Origin: Bradyrhizobium barranii subsp. apii
Lineage (GTDB): Bacteria; Pseudomonadota; Alphaproteobacteria; Rhizobiales; Xanthobacteraceae
DNA length: 64,000 bases
Reading direction: 5' to 3'
NCBI RefSeq assembly: GCF_011516635.5
Contig: NZ_CP096255.1
Location: forward strand, 7,810,501-7,874,500
Positions within the stretch are counted from its first letter, which is position 1, and each line of letters opens with the position of its first letter. Below, one piece after another: positions 33,730 through 47,457 of this stretch. The notes below the pieces were generated by a model. That model was not told where the DNA came from. It did no database searches and saw only the letters and a program-made list of their open reading frames with translations. The translations under genes and the position numbers were made by a program.

Positions 33730-33920
33730 CAGGCGGGCCTTCTCGGTCCCGACCCAGCCCCTTCGCAAAACGCGGGCCGGCTTTTATTGACAGGACCGTG
33801 AATTCAGCCACACTTCTTTACACGCTGAAGTAGTATAAGCTGCTGTCGGTTTGTTAGGACTTTCCGCGCTCTATCGGCGCGTCTTCATTTCACGATTCGC
33901 CGTTTTCAGGATTTTGGGCC

Positions 33921-36731
33921 ATGAACGACCCCGCCTCGAAGCCTCCCTTCGATCCCTCGATCCAGGTCTCGCCAGACAATCCCTGCCCCTTCCTGCGCGG
34001 CCTGGTCGGCGAAGGCTTCGTCGACGGCGGGACCGTCCCGATCGGCAAGCTATCGCAGACGATCGCGAATGCGAGCGGCGACAAGGGGCTGATGAAGACG
34101 GTGGCCCGCGTCGAGACCCGCGGCATCGCGCTGATCGCCAACGGCTTCGGTCACATCCTGAAGAGCATCTTTTCGGGCGCACAGCTCGATGCGCTGCGCG
34201 GCGGCCCCCTGGACAAGCGCGGCGCCGGTTCGCGCATCCTCGGCGTCGACGGCAAGGTCAATGAGGATCAGATCGCCCGCCTGGCCAGCTTCGGCAGGGA
34301 CTATACCGATCCCAACGGCGGCGGCACCGAGCCCGGCATCAACGCGTCGGAAATACAGACCTACATGCGCGACAATCTCAAGCGCGCCGGGAGCGCTGCG
34401 CGCTGGTATTACCGGATCTTGATGCAATTCGAATGGCCCATCCTGCTGAAGATCATGGGCAAGGGCGAAGGCGAGAACCGCTACCTCGGCATCGCCGACG
34501 TGCGTACGCTGTTCAACGAGCGCAAATTCCCGGAGAGGATCACACAGCGGGTCGTCAGCCAGCCGGTCAAACCGCCCTCGCTCATATTGCGTGTTGCCGG
34601 CGGACTCGTCGCTGCGCTGCTCGTCTTTGGCGTCGTGGCGCTGCGCTTTCCCGATCAATTCCAGCCGATGCTGCCCGGCATCCTCGGTGACCTCGTGGCG
34701 CCGCCATTGCCGAAGCTTGTCGAACCCCAGGCGGCGTACTGGCTCGAGCAAAACTGGGCGCTGGAGGACCGGCACTGGTTTCATCACGCCAGCCAGGGCA
34801 CCGCGACCTTCCCGGTGCCCTACAGCTGGTTCATGGCGCTCGAGCAGCCGCGGCTTCATTTCTTCGCAAAGCCCGGGATGCTGCATGACAGCGACCATCT
34901 CCAGCGCTTCGGCTTCATCCCGAGCCCGCAGACGATCAACACCGACGACGCCACGCTGCGCCGGTTCGGCTACGCCAATGTCTACGACAAGACGAAGCCG
35001 GTGCCGGCGCGGCTTTGGGATCCGCCGGTTGACTGGGGCGCCCAGGCTGAAAACGTCGACGGCCTGCCCGTCGGCTTTGCTCGCATGACCGGCGTACCCG
35101 ATCCTGCGACCGGCCAGGTCGGCGACGACCGGATCGGCCTGACCTGCGCCGCCTGCCACACCGGCCAGATTCACTACAAAGGCATCGACATCCGTTTCGA
35201 CGGCGGCCCGGCGATGACCGACCTGAGGAAGCTCGAGATCACGACGGGTCTGTCGATCGCCTACACGCTCCTCGTGCCGGGTCGCTTTACCCGCTTCGCC
35301 GACCGTGTGCTCGGCCCCTCCGCCAGCGGTGCGGATCGCGATGCGCTGAAGCAGAAGCTGCGCACGATCAGCACGTTCCTGATCGACTGGGAGAAGACCT
35401 ACGCGAAAACCATCGACGGCAAGACGAGGTTCAACGAGAAGACGAAGCGGGAAGAGAAGCAGCAGGACACCGAGGAAGGATACGGCCGTCTCGACGCGCT
35501 CAACCGCATCGGCAATCAGGTCTTCGCCCAGGACATGACGCTCAGCGGCCTCAGCGGCTTCGAAAAGAATCTGCATGCCAAGGATGCGCCGGTCAGCTTC
35601 CCGCCGATCTGGACCGTGCCCTGGCTCAAATTCGCGCAATATGACGCGTCCATCGAACAACCGCTGATCCGCAACGCCGGCGAAGCGCTGGGCGTGACGG
35701 CGCTGCTCAATCTGTCCGACAATACCCCCAAGGACACGCTGTTCCGCTCGTCGATGGATATCAAGAACCTGAACTGGATCGAGGATCTGCTGAAGGGGTC
35801 GGCGCCCTATCCGAAAAAGCAGCTCTCCGGACTGACATCACCGAAATGGCCGTCCGATATCTTCGGCGACAATGCCTGGAAGATCGATGGCGAGCGCGTC
35901 AAGAACGGCCGCAAGCTCTACGCGCAGATCTGCGTCGAATGCCATCTCGGGCCGGTCAACGATCCCGTGTTCGACACCGAGTTTCCGGACCAGAGCATCT
36001 GGTCCTCGTCGCGCTGGGAGACCATCGGCAAAGACAAATTCCTGAACGAGGTCCAGAAAAGCGTCAAAGGCATGGGCACCGATCCCGCTCAGGCCAGTGT
36101 GCTGGCGACGCGGACGGTTCAGGTACCGGGCTTTCTCGAGCTCGATCCCACGCAGAAGCTCAATGCCTGGTGGAGCTGCAATCTGCCGGCTATCTCCTCG
36201 ACCGACATGCCGTACTCGGTCGGGCTGATGGTGCTCGTCGACATCGTCAGCCGCAAGGCGATGGACGATGCGAAGATCGACCCGAAGGTCCAGCAGGCCT
36301 GGTGGGGCGAGCGCAAGAACTGCCCGAATCCCGGTCCGCAGCCGGCCGAGGCGAAGGAGCCGCCGCCCTGGTATCGCGCGCGCCCGCTCAACGGCGTCTG
36401 GGCCACCGCGCCTTACCTGCACAACGGATCGGTGCCCTCGCTCTACTGGATGCTGAGCCCCGCGGCCGAGCGCCCCAAATCGTTCTGCATGGGTGGTGGT
36501 CGCGACTACGATCCGAAGCAGGTCGGCTTCGCGGTCGTCGACGGCGAGAGCTGCAAGACCGGGCAGTCGCGCTTCTCGACGCGAGCGTCTGATGGCACCG
36601 AGACCTTCGGCAACAGCAATGCCGGCCACTCGTTCGATGGCACGCCGGGCCCCGGCAAGGACGGCACCATCGGCCGCGTGCTCAAGGAGCAAGAGCGCTA
36701 CGACCTGATCGAGTATCTGAAGACGCTGTGA
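33921..36731 (+). CDS. RoxA-like dihaem cytochrome c protein with extra N-terminal cytoplasmic domain
   Basis: 936 residues. Residues 1-215 lack a signal peptide and form an Asp/Gly-rich domain (NPCPFLRGLVGEGFVDGG, then ILGVDGKVNEDQIARL, a loop like an EF hand). One membrane helix follows at about 218-240. The remaining 690 residues carry two c-haem sites, CAACH (409-413) and CVECH (671-675), and the dihaem peroxidase/RoxA signature RARPLNGVWATAPYLHNGS. Such proteins oxidise substrates or reduce peroxide in the periplasm. The cytoplasmic domain linked through one helix to a haem domain suggests signalling or targeting. Start is the ATG at 33921. Confidence 0.82.
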   Translation: MNDPASKPPFDPSIQVSPDNPCPFLRGLVGEGFVDGGTVPIGKLSQTIANASGDKGLMKTVARVETRGIALIANGFGHILKSIFSGAQLDALRGGPLDKRGAGSRILGVDGKVNEDQIARLASFGRDYTDPNGGGTEPGINASEIQTYMRDNLKRAGSAARWYYRILMQFEWPILLKIMGKGEGENRYLGIADVRTLFNERKFPERITQRVVSQPVKPPSLILRVAGGLVAALLVFGVVALRFPDQFQPMLPGILGDLVAPPLPKLVEPQAAYWLEQNWALEDRHWFHHASQGTATFPVPYSWFMALEQPRLHFFAKPGMLHDSDHLQRFGFIPSPQTINTDDATLRRFGYANVYDKTKPVPARLWDPPVDWGAQAENVDGLPVGFARMTGVPDPATGQVGDDRIGLTCAACHTGQIHYKGIDIRFDGGPAMTDLRKLEITTGLSIAYTLLVPGRFTRFADRVLGPSASGADRDALKQKLRTISTFLIDWEKTYAKTIDGKTRFNEKTKREEKQQDTEEGYGRLDALNRIGNQVFAQDMTLSGLSGFEKNLHAKDAPVSFPPIWTVPWLKFAQYDASIEQPLIRNAGEALGVTALLNLSDNTPKDTLFRSSMDIKNLNWIEDLLKGSAPYPKKQLSGLTSPKWPSDIFGDNAWKIDGERVKNGRKLYAQICVECHLGPVNDPVFDTEFPDQSIWSSSRWETIGKDKFLNEVQKSVKGMGTDPAQASVLATRTVQVPGFLELDPTQKLNAWWSCNLPAISSTDMPYSVGLMVLVDIVSRKAMDDAKIDPKVQQAWWGERKNCPNPGPQPAEAKEPPPWYRARPLNGVWATAPYLHNGSVPSLYWMLSPAAERPKSFCMGGGRDYDPKQVGFAVVDGESCKTGQSRFSTRASDGTETFGNSNAGHSFDGTPGPGKDGTIGRVLKEQERYDLIEYLKTL

Positions 36732-36748
36732 GGCTGAGAAGGTTCATC

Positions 36749-36830
36749 GTCATGGCCGGGCTTGTCCCGGCCATCCACGTTCTTTGATCGCGCAGCAACG
36801 TGGATGCCCGGGACAAGCCCGGGCATGACG
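36749..36830. repeat. Inverted-repeat element, family E
   Basis: About 80 bp: GTCATGGCCGGGCTTGTCCC with its own hairpin (GGCCGGG...CCCGGCC), then CCACGT, a spacer, ACGTGG and a second hairpin with CCCGGGACAAGCCCGGGCATGACG. The outer arms pair GTCATG with CATGAC. Sits between the dihaem gene and a convergent hydrolase gene. Confidence 0.8.
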
Positions 36831-36874
36831 GAGATTGTGGAACGATCAGCCGTCCTCAGGAAGTTTCCGTCACC

Positions 36875-37822
36875 TCACTTGAACAGCGGCGTGCCCGGCA
36901 CGAAGGCGTCGAAGGCGGCCCAGAACTGGGAGCGGTAGCGGTCCTGCTCCTGGAGGATCTCGTGCTTGGCGCCGGCAATCACGAGATGGGAGCCGGCGCG
37001 CAAATGATAGGCGAACTCCTCGATCGCCGCGGTCGAGACCACGGTGTCGCTGGAGGCCGCCAGCATCAGGATCGGCTGGCGGATTTGGGACGGGTAGTTC
37101 TTGCCCTTGAAGGTGTTCATGGCGTGGAAGGCGGTATCGGCCCAGGCGACCGTCGGTGACGCGAGCCCGAGCGTCGGATCCTCCTCCAGGATCGCGGCAT
37201 TGCGCGCATAGCGCACGGGATCGCTGGTCAGCGGATTGTTGATGAAGGGATTGAGCCCGGTGATGTGGTCGCTGCCGCCGGGGACATAGCGACCGCCCAT
37301 CCCCATCAGGCGCATCGTCTTCAGCAGCGCCCGCGCCGGAAACGAGGTGGCGCGGCCGGGCAGGTCGATCATCGGCGCCGACAGCACCATGCGGTCGAAC
37401 CAGCGCTTGCCCGCATGCGCCACCCGCAGCATCACCGTGCCGCCCATGGAATGGGCGAGCGCGAAGAAGGGCGGCGGGCAATCCGGCAGCACCACCTGCT
37501 GCACGAAGGTCTCGACGTCGATCTCGAAATCGGAGAAGTCGCGCACATAGCCCTTGCGCGGATCGCGCAGGCGGCGCGAGGAGTGGCCCTGCCCGCGCCA
37601 GTCGATCATCGCCACCGCAAAGCCGCGGTCGCGCAGGTCGCGCACGGTCTCGAAATATTTCTCGATCTGCTCGCTGCGTCCGGTGAAGACGCAGACCGTG
37701 CCCTTGCGGTTCGCCGGCGGCGCCCAGCGCGCAAAGCGCAGCTCGGCGCCATCGGGCGTCTTGATGGTGCCGCTGACGACGTCTTCGGGAACGGGATTGG
37801 ACGGAATCGAGATCAGCGTCAT
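36875..37822 (-). CDS. Alpha/beta hydrolase, lysophospholipase / monoacylglycerol-lipase-like
   Basis: 315 residues from ATG 37822. Family features: VFTGRSEQIEKYFETVRDL near the N-terminus, IDWRGQGHSSR, nucleophile elbow LAHSMGG (Ala replaces the first Gly of GxSxG), Asp in AASSDTVVS and His in GAKHEIL. It should cleave monoacyl lipids in the cytoplasm or at the membrane. The frame is open 48 codons further upstream, but that extension overlaps the hsp20 promoter and shows no homology. Confidence 0.85.
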   Translation of the reverse strand: MTLISIPSNPVPEDVVSGTIKTPDGAELRFARWAPPANRKGTVCVFTGRSEQIEKYFETVRDLRDRGFAVAMIDWRGQGHSSRRLRDPRKGYVRDFSDFEIDVETFVQQVVLPDCPPPFFALAHSMGGTVMLRVAHAGKRWFDRMVLSAPMIDLPGRATSFPARALLKTMRLMGMGGRYVPGGSDHITGLNPFINNPLTSDPVRYARNAAILEEDPTLGLASPTVAWADTAFHAMNTFKGKNYPSQIRQPILMLAASSDTVVSTAAIEEFAYHLRAGSHLVIAGAKHEILQEQDRYRSQFWAAFDAFVPGTPLFK

Positions 37823-37883
37823 TGGGCGAGAAATGCTGCAAATCAAGGGGCTGGAGCGCCGAAAAGGCGCAACTTGCCGCCCT

Positions 37884-37911
37884 CTTGAACGCCGTTCCCC
37901 TGAACCCATAT
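37884..37911 (+). promoter_or_regulatory. Sigma32 (RpoH)-type heat-shock promoter of hsp20
   Basis: CTTGAAC (37884-37890), a 14-bp spacer, then CCCATAT (37905-37911) match the RpoH consensus CTTGAAA / CCCATNT at normal spacing. Transcription would start near 37918, giving a leader of about 112 nt, which coincides with the start of the folded thermometer region. Confidence 0.75.
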
Positions 37912-37918
37912 CACCATG

Positions 37919-38022
37919 GTGCAGGCCGCTACCAGTGTTTCGGAACCGGAACATCAGGCTGCACACAGACTAAAGCCCGGCCCGATTGGCGGGCGGGTTA
38001 TCAACAGTCGCTCAATGGAGGA
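37919..38022 (+). promoter_or_regulatory. ROSE-type RNA thermometer upstream of hsp20
   Basis: Three stem-loops follow the predicted start: GTGCAG/CTGCAC (37919-37924 and 37959-37964); a stem with TAA...TTA ends at 37971-38000; and a short 3' hairpin where UCGCU (38008-38012) faces AGGA (38019-38022), which is part of the ribosome-binding site GGAGGA. U(U/C)GCU opposite AGGA, with a G-G pair, is the hallmark of ROSE elements: it masks the site at low temperature and melts on heating. The start codon is 8 nt further on. Confidence 0.78.
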
Positions 38023-38029
38023 CTAGACC

Positions 38030-38491
38030 ATGCGTAGCTACGACCTGACTCCGTTTTACCGTTCCACCGTCGGCTTCGACCGCCTCTTCAGCCTGCTCGA
38101 CCAAGCTGGTTCGGACGGCAGCCCCGGTTATCCCCCCTACAACATCGAGCGTACCGGCGAGAACACCTACCGCATCACGGTTGCGGTGTCCGGCTTCGCC
38201 AAGGACGAGCTCTCCCTCGTCGCGAAGGAAAACACGCTGACGATCAAGGGCGAGAAAGTCGCCAACGAGAACTCAAAATCCGAAGTGCTGTACCGCGGCA
38301 TCGCCGCGCGTGCCTTCGAGCGCGCCTTCCAGCTTGCCGACTTCGTGCAGGTGAAGGACGCCTCGCTCGAGAACGGGCTGCTTCACGTCGACCTCGTGCG
38401 CGAGATTCCCGAAGCCAAGAAGCCGCGCCAGATCGCCATCAACGCGGCCGCGCCGAAGGCGCAGGTGATCGAGAGCTCGGTCGCCGCCTAA
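38030..38491 (+). CDS. Small heat-shock protein, Hsp20 family
   Basis: 153 residues, alpha-crystallin domain at about 35-140: YPPYNIERTGENTYRITVAVSGF, then LTIKGEK, then ERAFQLADFVQVKDASLENG and LLHVDL. The N-terminus (MRSYDLTPFYRSTVGFDRLF) is typical of class A rhizobial sHsps. The protein is an ATP-independent holdase that keeps unfolding proteins soluble on heat shock. It is likely controlled twice, by the RpoH promoter and by the ROSE leader. It ends 30 bp before a strong terminator. Confidence 0.93.
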   Translation: MRSYDLTPFYRSTVGFDRLFSLLDQAGSDGSPGYPPYNIERTGENTYRITVAVSGFAKDELSLVAKENTLTIKGEKVANENSKSEVLYRGIAARAFERAFQLADFVQVKDASLENGLLHVDLVREIPEAKKPRQIAINAAAPKAQVIESSVAA

Positions 38492-38520
38492 GCACGTCGA
38501 CAACCGCCAAGTTGCGAAAA

Positions 38521-38546
38521 CGCCCCGGTGCCCCGGGGCGTTTTTT
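38521..38546 (+). terminator. Rho-independent terminator after hsp20
   Basis: Perfect 8-bp GC stem CGCCCCGG/CCGGGGCG with a 4-nt loop, followed by TTTTTT. It marks the end of the hsp20 transcript, making it monocistronic. Confidence 0.88.
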
Positions 38547-38644
38547 CGTTTTGCATTGCATCACAGAACGGTGAGGACACGTAACGCCGCGACCACGCGC
38601 TCCGTCCTTTGGGCATCGCAGCAAAAACACTACGGAGCACGATC

Positions 38645-39415
38645 ATGTCACTTTGGCGCAGCCTTTTCGTCGCAGCGAGCCTGCTGGCGGCCCCCATCGG
38701 CCTTGCTCACGCGCAGACGCCGCAGACGGTGAAGGCGAAGAACGTCGTGCTGGTGCACGGCGCCTGGGCCGACGGATCGAGCTGGTCGGAGGAGATCCCG
38801 ATCCTCCAGGCCGCGGGCCTGCACGTCACTGCCGTGCAAAATCCGCTGTCGTCGCTTGCGGACTCCGTCGAGGCGACCAAACGCGCGCTGGCCGAACAGG
38901 ATGGTCCGACGGTGCTGGTCGCGCATTCCTGGGGCGGCACTGTCATCAGCCAGGTCGGCAACGACCCGAAGGTCACCGGCCTCGTCTACGTCGCCGCACG
39001 CGCGCCAGATGCGAACGAAGACTTCGTCGCGCTGTCGAAGCAGTTTCCGGCAGGCCCGGCCCGCGCCGGCATCGTCGAACGCGACGGCTATACAAAGCTC
39101 TCGGAAGACGCCTTCCTGAAGTATTTTGCCAATGGCGTGAAGCCGGAGCAGGCCAGGGAGCTCTACGCCGTGCAATGGCCGACGGCCGCCTCGATCTTCG
39201 CCGGCCGCACCACGGAAGCTGCATGGCACACCAAGCCGAGCTGGTACGCGGTGTCGAAGAACGACGGCACCATCAATCCGGATTTCGAACGCTTCCTCGC
39301 CAAGCGCATGAACGCAACGACGATCGAGCTCGATGCCGGCCACCTCTCGCTGGTGTCGCATCCGAAGGAGGTGGCGAATCTGATCCTGGAAGCCGCGGGG
39401 TATCCGCGCAGCTGA
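38645..39415 (+). CDS. Exported alpha/beta hydrolase
   Basis: 256 residues. Signal peptide ending LAHAQTPQ. Hydrolase features: VVLVHGAWADGSSW near the mature start, nucleophile Ser in VAHSWGGT, and a late His in ELDAGHLSLVSHP. The family contains esterases and lipases of unclear substrate; the pattern HGAWADGSSW is that of a large group often found with periplasmic location. Its own terminator follows at 39440. No partner gene is evident. Confidence 0.87.
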   Translation: MSLWRSLFVAASLLAAPIGLAHAQTPQTVKAKNVVLVHGAWADGSSWSEEIPILQAAGLHVTAVQNPLSSLADSVEATKRALAEQDGPTVLVAHSWGGTVISQVGNDPKVTGLVYVAARAPDANEDFVALSKQFPAGPARAGIVERDGYTKLSEDAFLKYFANGVKPEQARELYAVQWPTAASIFAGRTTEAAWHTKPSWYAVSKNDGTINPDFERFLAKRMNATTIELDAGHLSLVSHPKEVANLILEAAGYPRS

Positions 39416-39439
39416 GCGCGCGATCGCCGCAATGAAAAA

Positions 39440-39468
39440 GCGCCCGAGAATCTCGGGCGCTTTTGTTT
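39440..39468 (+). terminator. Rho-independent terminator after the exported hydrolase
   Basis: 9-bp stem GCGCCCGAG/CTCGGGCGC with loop AAT, then TTTTGTTTT. The A-rich left side (AAAAAG) could also let it act on the minus strand. Confidence 0.85.
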
Positions 39469-39488
39469 TGCTCAGGCCTCTCCCCGAT

Positions 39489-39617
39489 GTCGTCCCTGCG
39501 AACGCAGGGGACCCATAACCCCAGGGAGAGGTTTGGCGAAGACTCGTCGTTCGGGACTCGCACCTCATCCCCGTCGATAGATCACGCGGTATGGGTCCCT
39601 GCGTTCGCAGGGACGAC
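39489..39617. repeat. Long inverted repeat, family G
   Basis: GTCGTCCCTGCGAACGCAGG plus GACCCATA at 39489-39517, and the reverse complement TATGGGTCCCTGCGTTCGCA plus GGGACGAC at 39590-39617. Arms of about 28 bp differ at one base and each holds its own small hairpin. Lies between convergent genes. Confidence 0.85.
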
Positions 39618-39660
39618 ACCGAATCTGTAACCCGCACCGTCGCGTCAAATCAGCAACGCG

Positions 39661-40434
39661 CTAGTCCAGCCCCTGCGCCGCCGGCATCTCCTGCGTCGGC
39701 ATGATCGTCGGAGCCAGCTTGGCCTGACCGACGGTTGGCGCGGCGGTTTGCGGTGCGGCCTCGGCGGGCTTCGCCTGCACCGCAGCGGTCTGTTGTGCAG
39801 GCTGCGCCTGCGGCGCTTCTGCCTGCTGCGCAGCTGGCGCGGCCGGCTTGGCGGCGGCGACAGGCGCCTCGCCGCGGCGCGGGGCAGCCTTCGGCAGCGG
39901 CACGTTGCGGCTGGCGACATGCGGGATCGAGGCCAGCGGACGCGGCGGACCGCTGCGGACCATGGTCGGCGGCGGCAGCGCGCTTTGCGGACGGTAAGGT
40001 GCAACCGTCGGCACCTCATCGCTGGGCGCCATGCCGAAGGCGTCGGCGGCCGGCTTGAAGCGCAAAATTCGCCCGTCGCGGGCATCGATCACCAGCCGGC
40101 CGTCGTCGCCGCGGCGGTCGATCGCCGCGATGGTGTAGACGCCGCCGCGCAGGCGCGGGATGCCAAGCGGCGAGAAGCCGTTGTCGCGCAGCACGGCGTA
40201 GACCTCGGTCGGCGGCAGCAGCGCCGGTGCCGGACCGCGCTCCTCGTAGCCATAGCCGTAACCGTAACGCGGCGGCGGTGGCGGCGCGGCTTCCGGCGGC
40301 CCATAGGGTCCGTCGAAATCCGAGACCACGATATAGGCGCCCCGCGCAGCGCCGTTGGCCGGAACTTGTGCCTCGGCGGCCGTTGCCACCAGCGCCAGCG
40401 TGGCAGCGGCCACACATCCTGTGAAAAACTTCAT
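39661..40434 (-). CDS. Exported Pro/Ala-rich hypothetical protein
   Basis: 257 residues from ATG 40434 (AGGAG 10 bp upstream; a GTG three codons before is possible). Signal peptide MKFFTGCVAAATLALVATAA then EAQ. Middle region: a Pro/Tyr-rich loop (EAAPPPPPRYGYGYGYEE), then a small conserved domain (VYAVLRDNGFSPLGIPRLRG, then VIDARDGRILR), then a long disordered Ala/Pro/Gln tail. The small domain resembles PepSY-like short repeats, but I cannot prove it. Function unknown; cell-envelope location likely. Confidence 0.72.
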   Translation of the reverse strand: MKFFTGCVAAATLALVATAAEAQVPANGAARGAYIVVSDFDGPYGPPEAAPPPPPRYGYGYGYEERGPAPALLPPTEVYAVLRDNGFSPLGIPRLRGGVYTIAAIDRRGDDGRLVIDARDGRILRFKPAADAFGMAPSDEVPTVAPYRPQSALPPPTMVRSGPPRPLASIPHVASRNVPLPKAAPRRGEAPVAAAKPAAPAAQQAEAPQAQPAQQTAAVQAKPAEAAPQTAAPTVGQAKLAPTIMPTQEMPAAQGLD

Positions 40435-40925
40435 GGTCGACACGCTCCTGTCAGGCCCCCGAATGTCTCGCGCTCTTTCGCTTCTTGCGGCGTGGCGCGC
40501 CTTTCGAAGGGCTGATCCGAAGCTTCATTCGGGATTTCGGCGTCGGCAGGGCCGGATCAGGGCGCGTTTGCTTCAAAACCGGGGCCGCGTGCCATGCGGA
40601 AAGCGCTGATTGACACTCTGGGAATCGGGACTTCCGCGCGCTTGTGTGATAGACAAAAATTTGGCAAGGTGATGGTTAGGACAGGAAGACTGTCTCAATT
40701 TTGCTTGCAGTTCCGGCATACGGATTGCAACGAAAGTCGGTGCTTTCGAGCGCCAGGAAGGCAACAGGCAAAGCCGTTCTCGGGGACGAAGAACGCCTAG
40801 GCCTGAATTTAAGAAAATGCGGCTCGCAGCGGACGAGCGGTGACCCAGAGGCGGGTGCCGCGGAACGCCCAAGGTGCGCCGAAGATAGCGGTGAGGCAGC
40901 TTGCCGCATGGAGAGGATTGGAACA
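40435..40925. other. Upstream region of gltB, no gene seen
   Basis: 491 bp between divergent genes. No frame here has convincing codon use or homology. It should contain the gltB promoter and long leader. I looked for an NtrC/sigma54 signature and did not find a full TGGCAC-N5-TTGC match. Confidence 0.45.
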
Positions 40926-45659
<4,734 letters not shown>

Positions 45660-45668
45660 AGCGATAAG

Positions 45669-45777
45669 CCCTCATGGTGAGGAGCGCGATAGCTGCGTCT
45701 CGAACCATGAGGTCACCAGCGGGGCCTTTCATCCTTCGCGACGCGGCGCCAGTGCGCCGCTCCTCAGGATGAGGGTC
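45669..45777. repeat. Inverted-repeat element, family C, between gltB and gltD
   Basis: About 110 bp with arms CCCTCATGGTGAGGAGCG and CGCTCCTCAGGATGAGGG and an inner loop holding GTCTCGAA...TTCGCGAC. A related copy is at 50409-50515. It sits inside the gltB-gltD intergenic region and would form a long hairpin in the joint mRNA. Confidence 0.8.
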
Positions 45778-45822
45778 CGGCTAGAGAGAAGACGAATTTA
45801 AGCGGCAGGGACTTCGGGTTTA

Positions 45823-47274
<1,452 letters not shown>

Positions 47275-47308
47275 CCGCGGCGCGCTCCGCGGCCGGATTT
47301 ACGAAAGG

Positions 47309-47409
47309 TGTCATCGCCCGCGAAAGCGGGCGATCCAGTATTCCGAGACAGCTGTCGCCTACTGAGAGGCCGCGGCGTACTGGATGCCCCGGTCAAGCCG
47401 GGGCATGAC
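47309..47409. repeat. Inverted-repeat element, family D
   Basis: Two tandem hairpins: GTCATCGCCCGCGAAAGCGG with CGGGCGAT, and GCCCCGGTCAAGCCGGGGCA with TGAC. They are joined by the inverted pair CCAGTA/TACTGG. Located after gltD, convergent to the beta-barrel gene, where it could act as a terminator-like structure. Confidence 0.8.
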
Positions 47410-47457
47410 TGTTGAGCAAGCGGCAAGATGGCGCGTCAATCCACGTGCTCACCGCCT

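Noticed and set aside
31798..33768. 656-codon open frame on the minus strand opposite the cyclase-TPR gene
   Set aside because: A shadow of GC-rich codons: His/Asp/Arg-rich low-complexity translation without domains, while the plus frame has clear cyclase and TPR motifs.
40620..40700. Possible sigma54 promoter for gltB around TTGGCAAGGTGATGG
   Set aside because: The second conserved block TTGC is missing at the required spacing.
40594..40800. 68-codon frame upstream of gltB
   Set aside because: No ribosome-binding site and no credible composition; probably chance.
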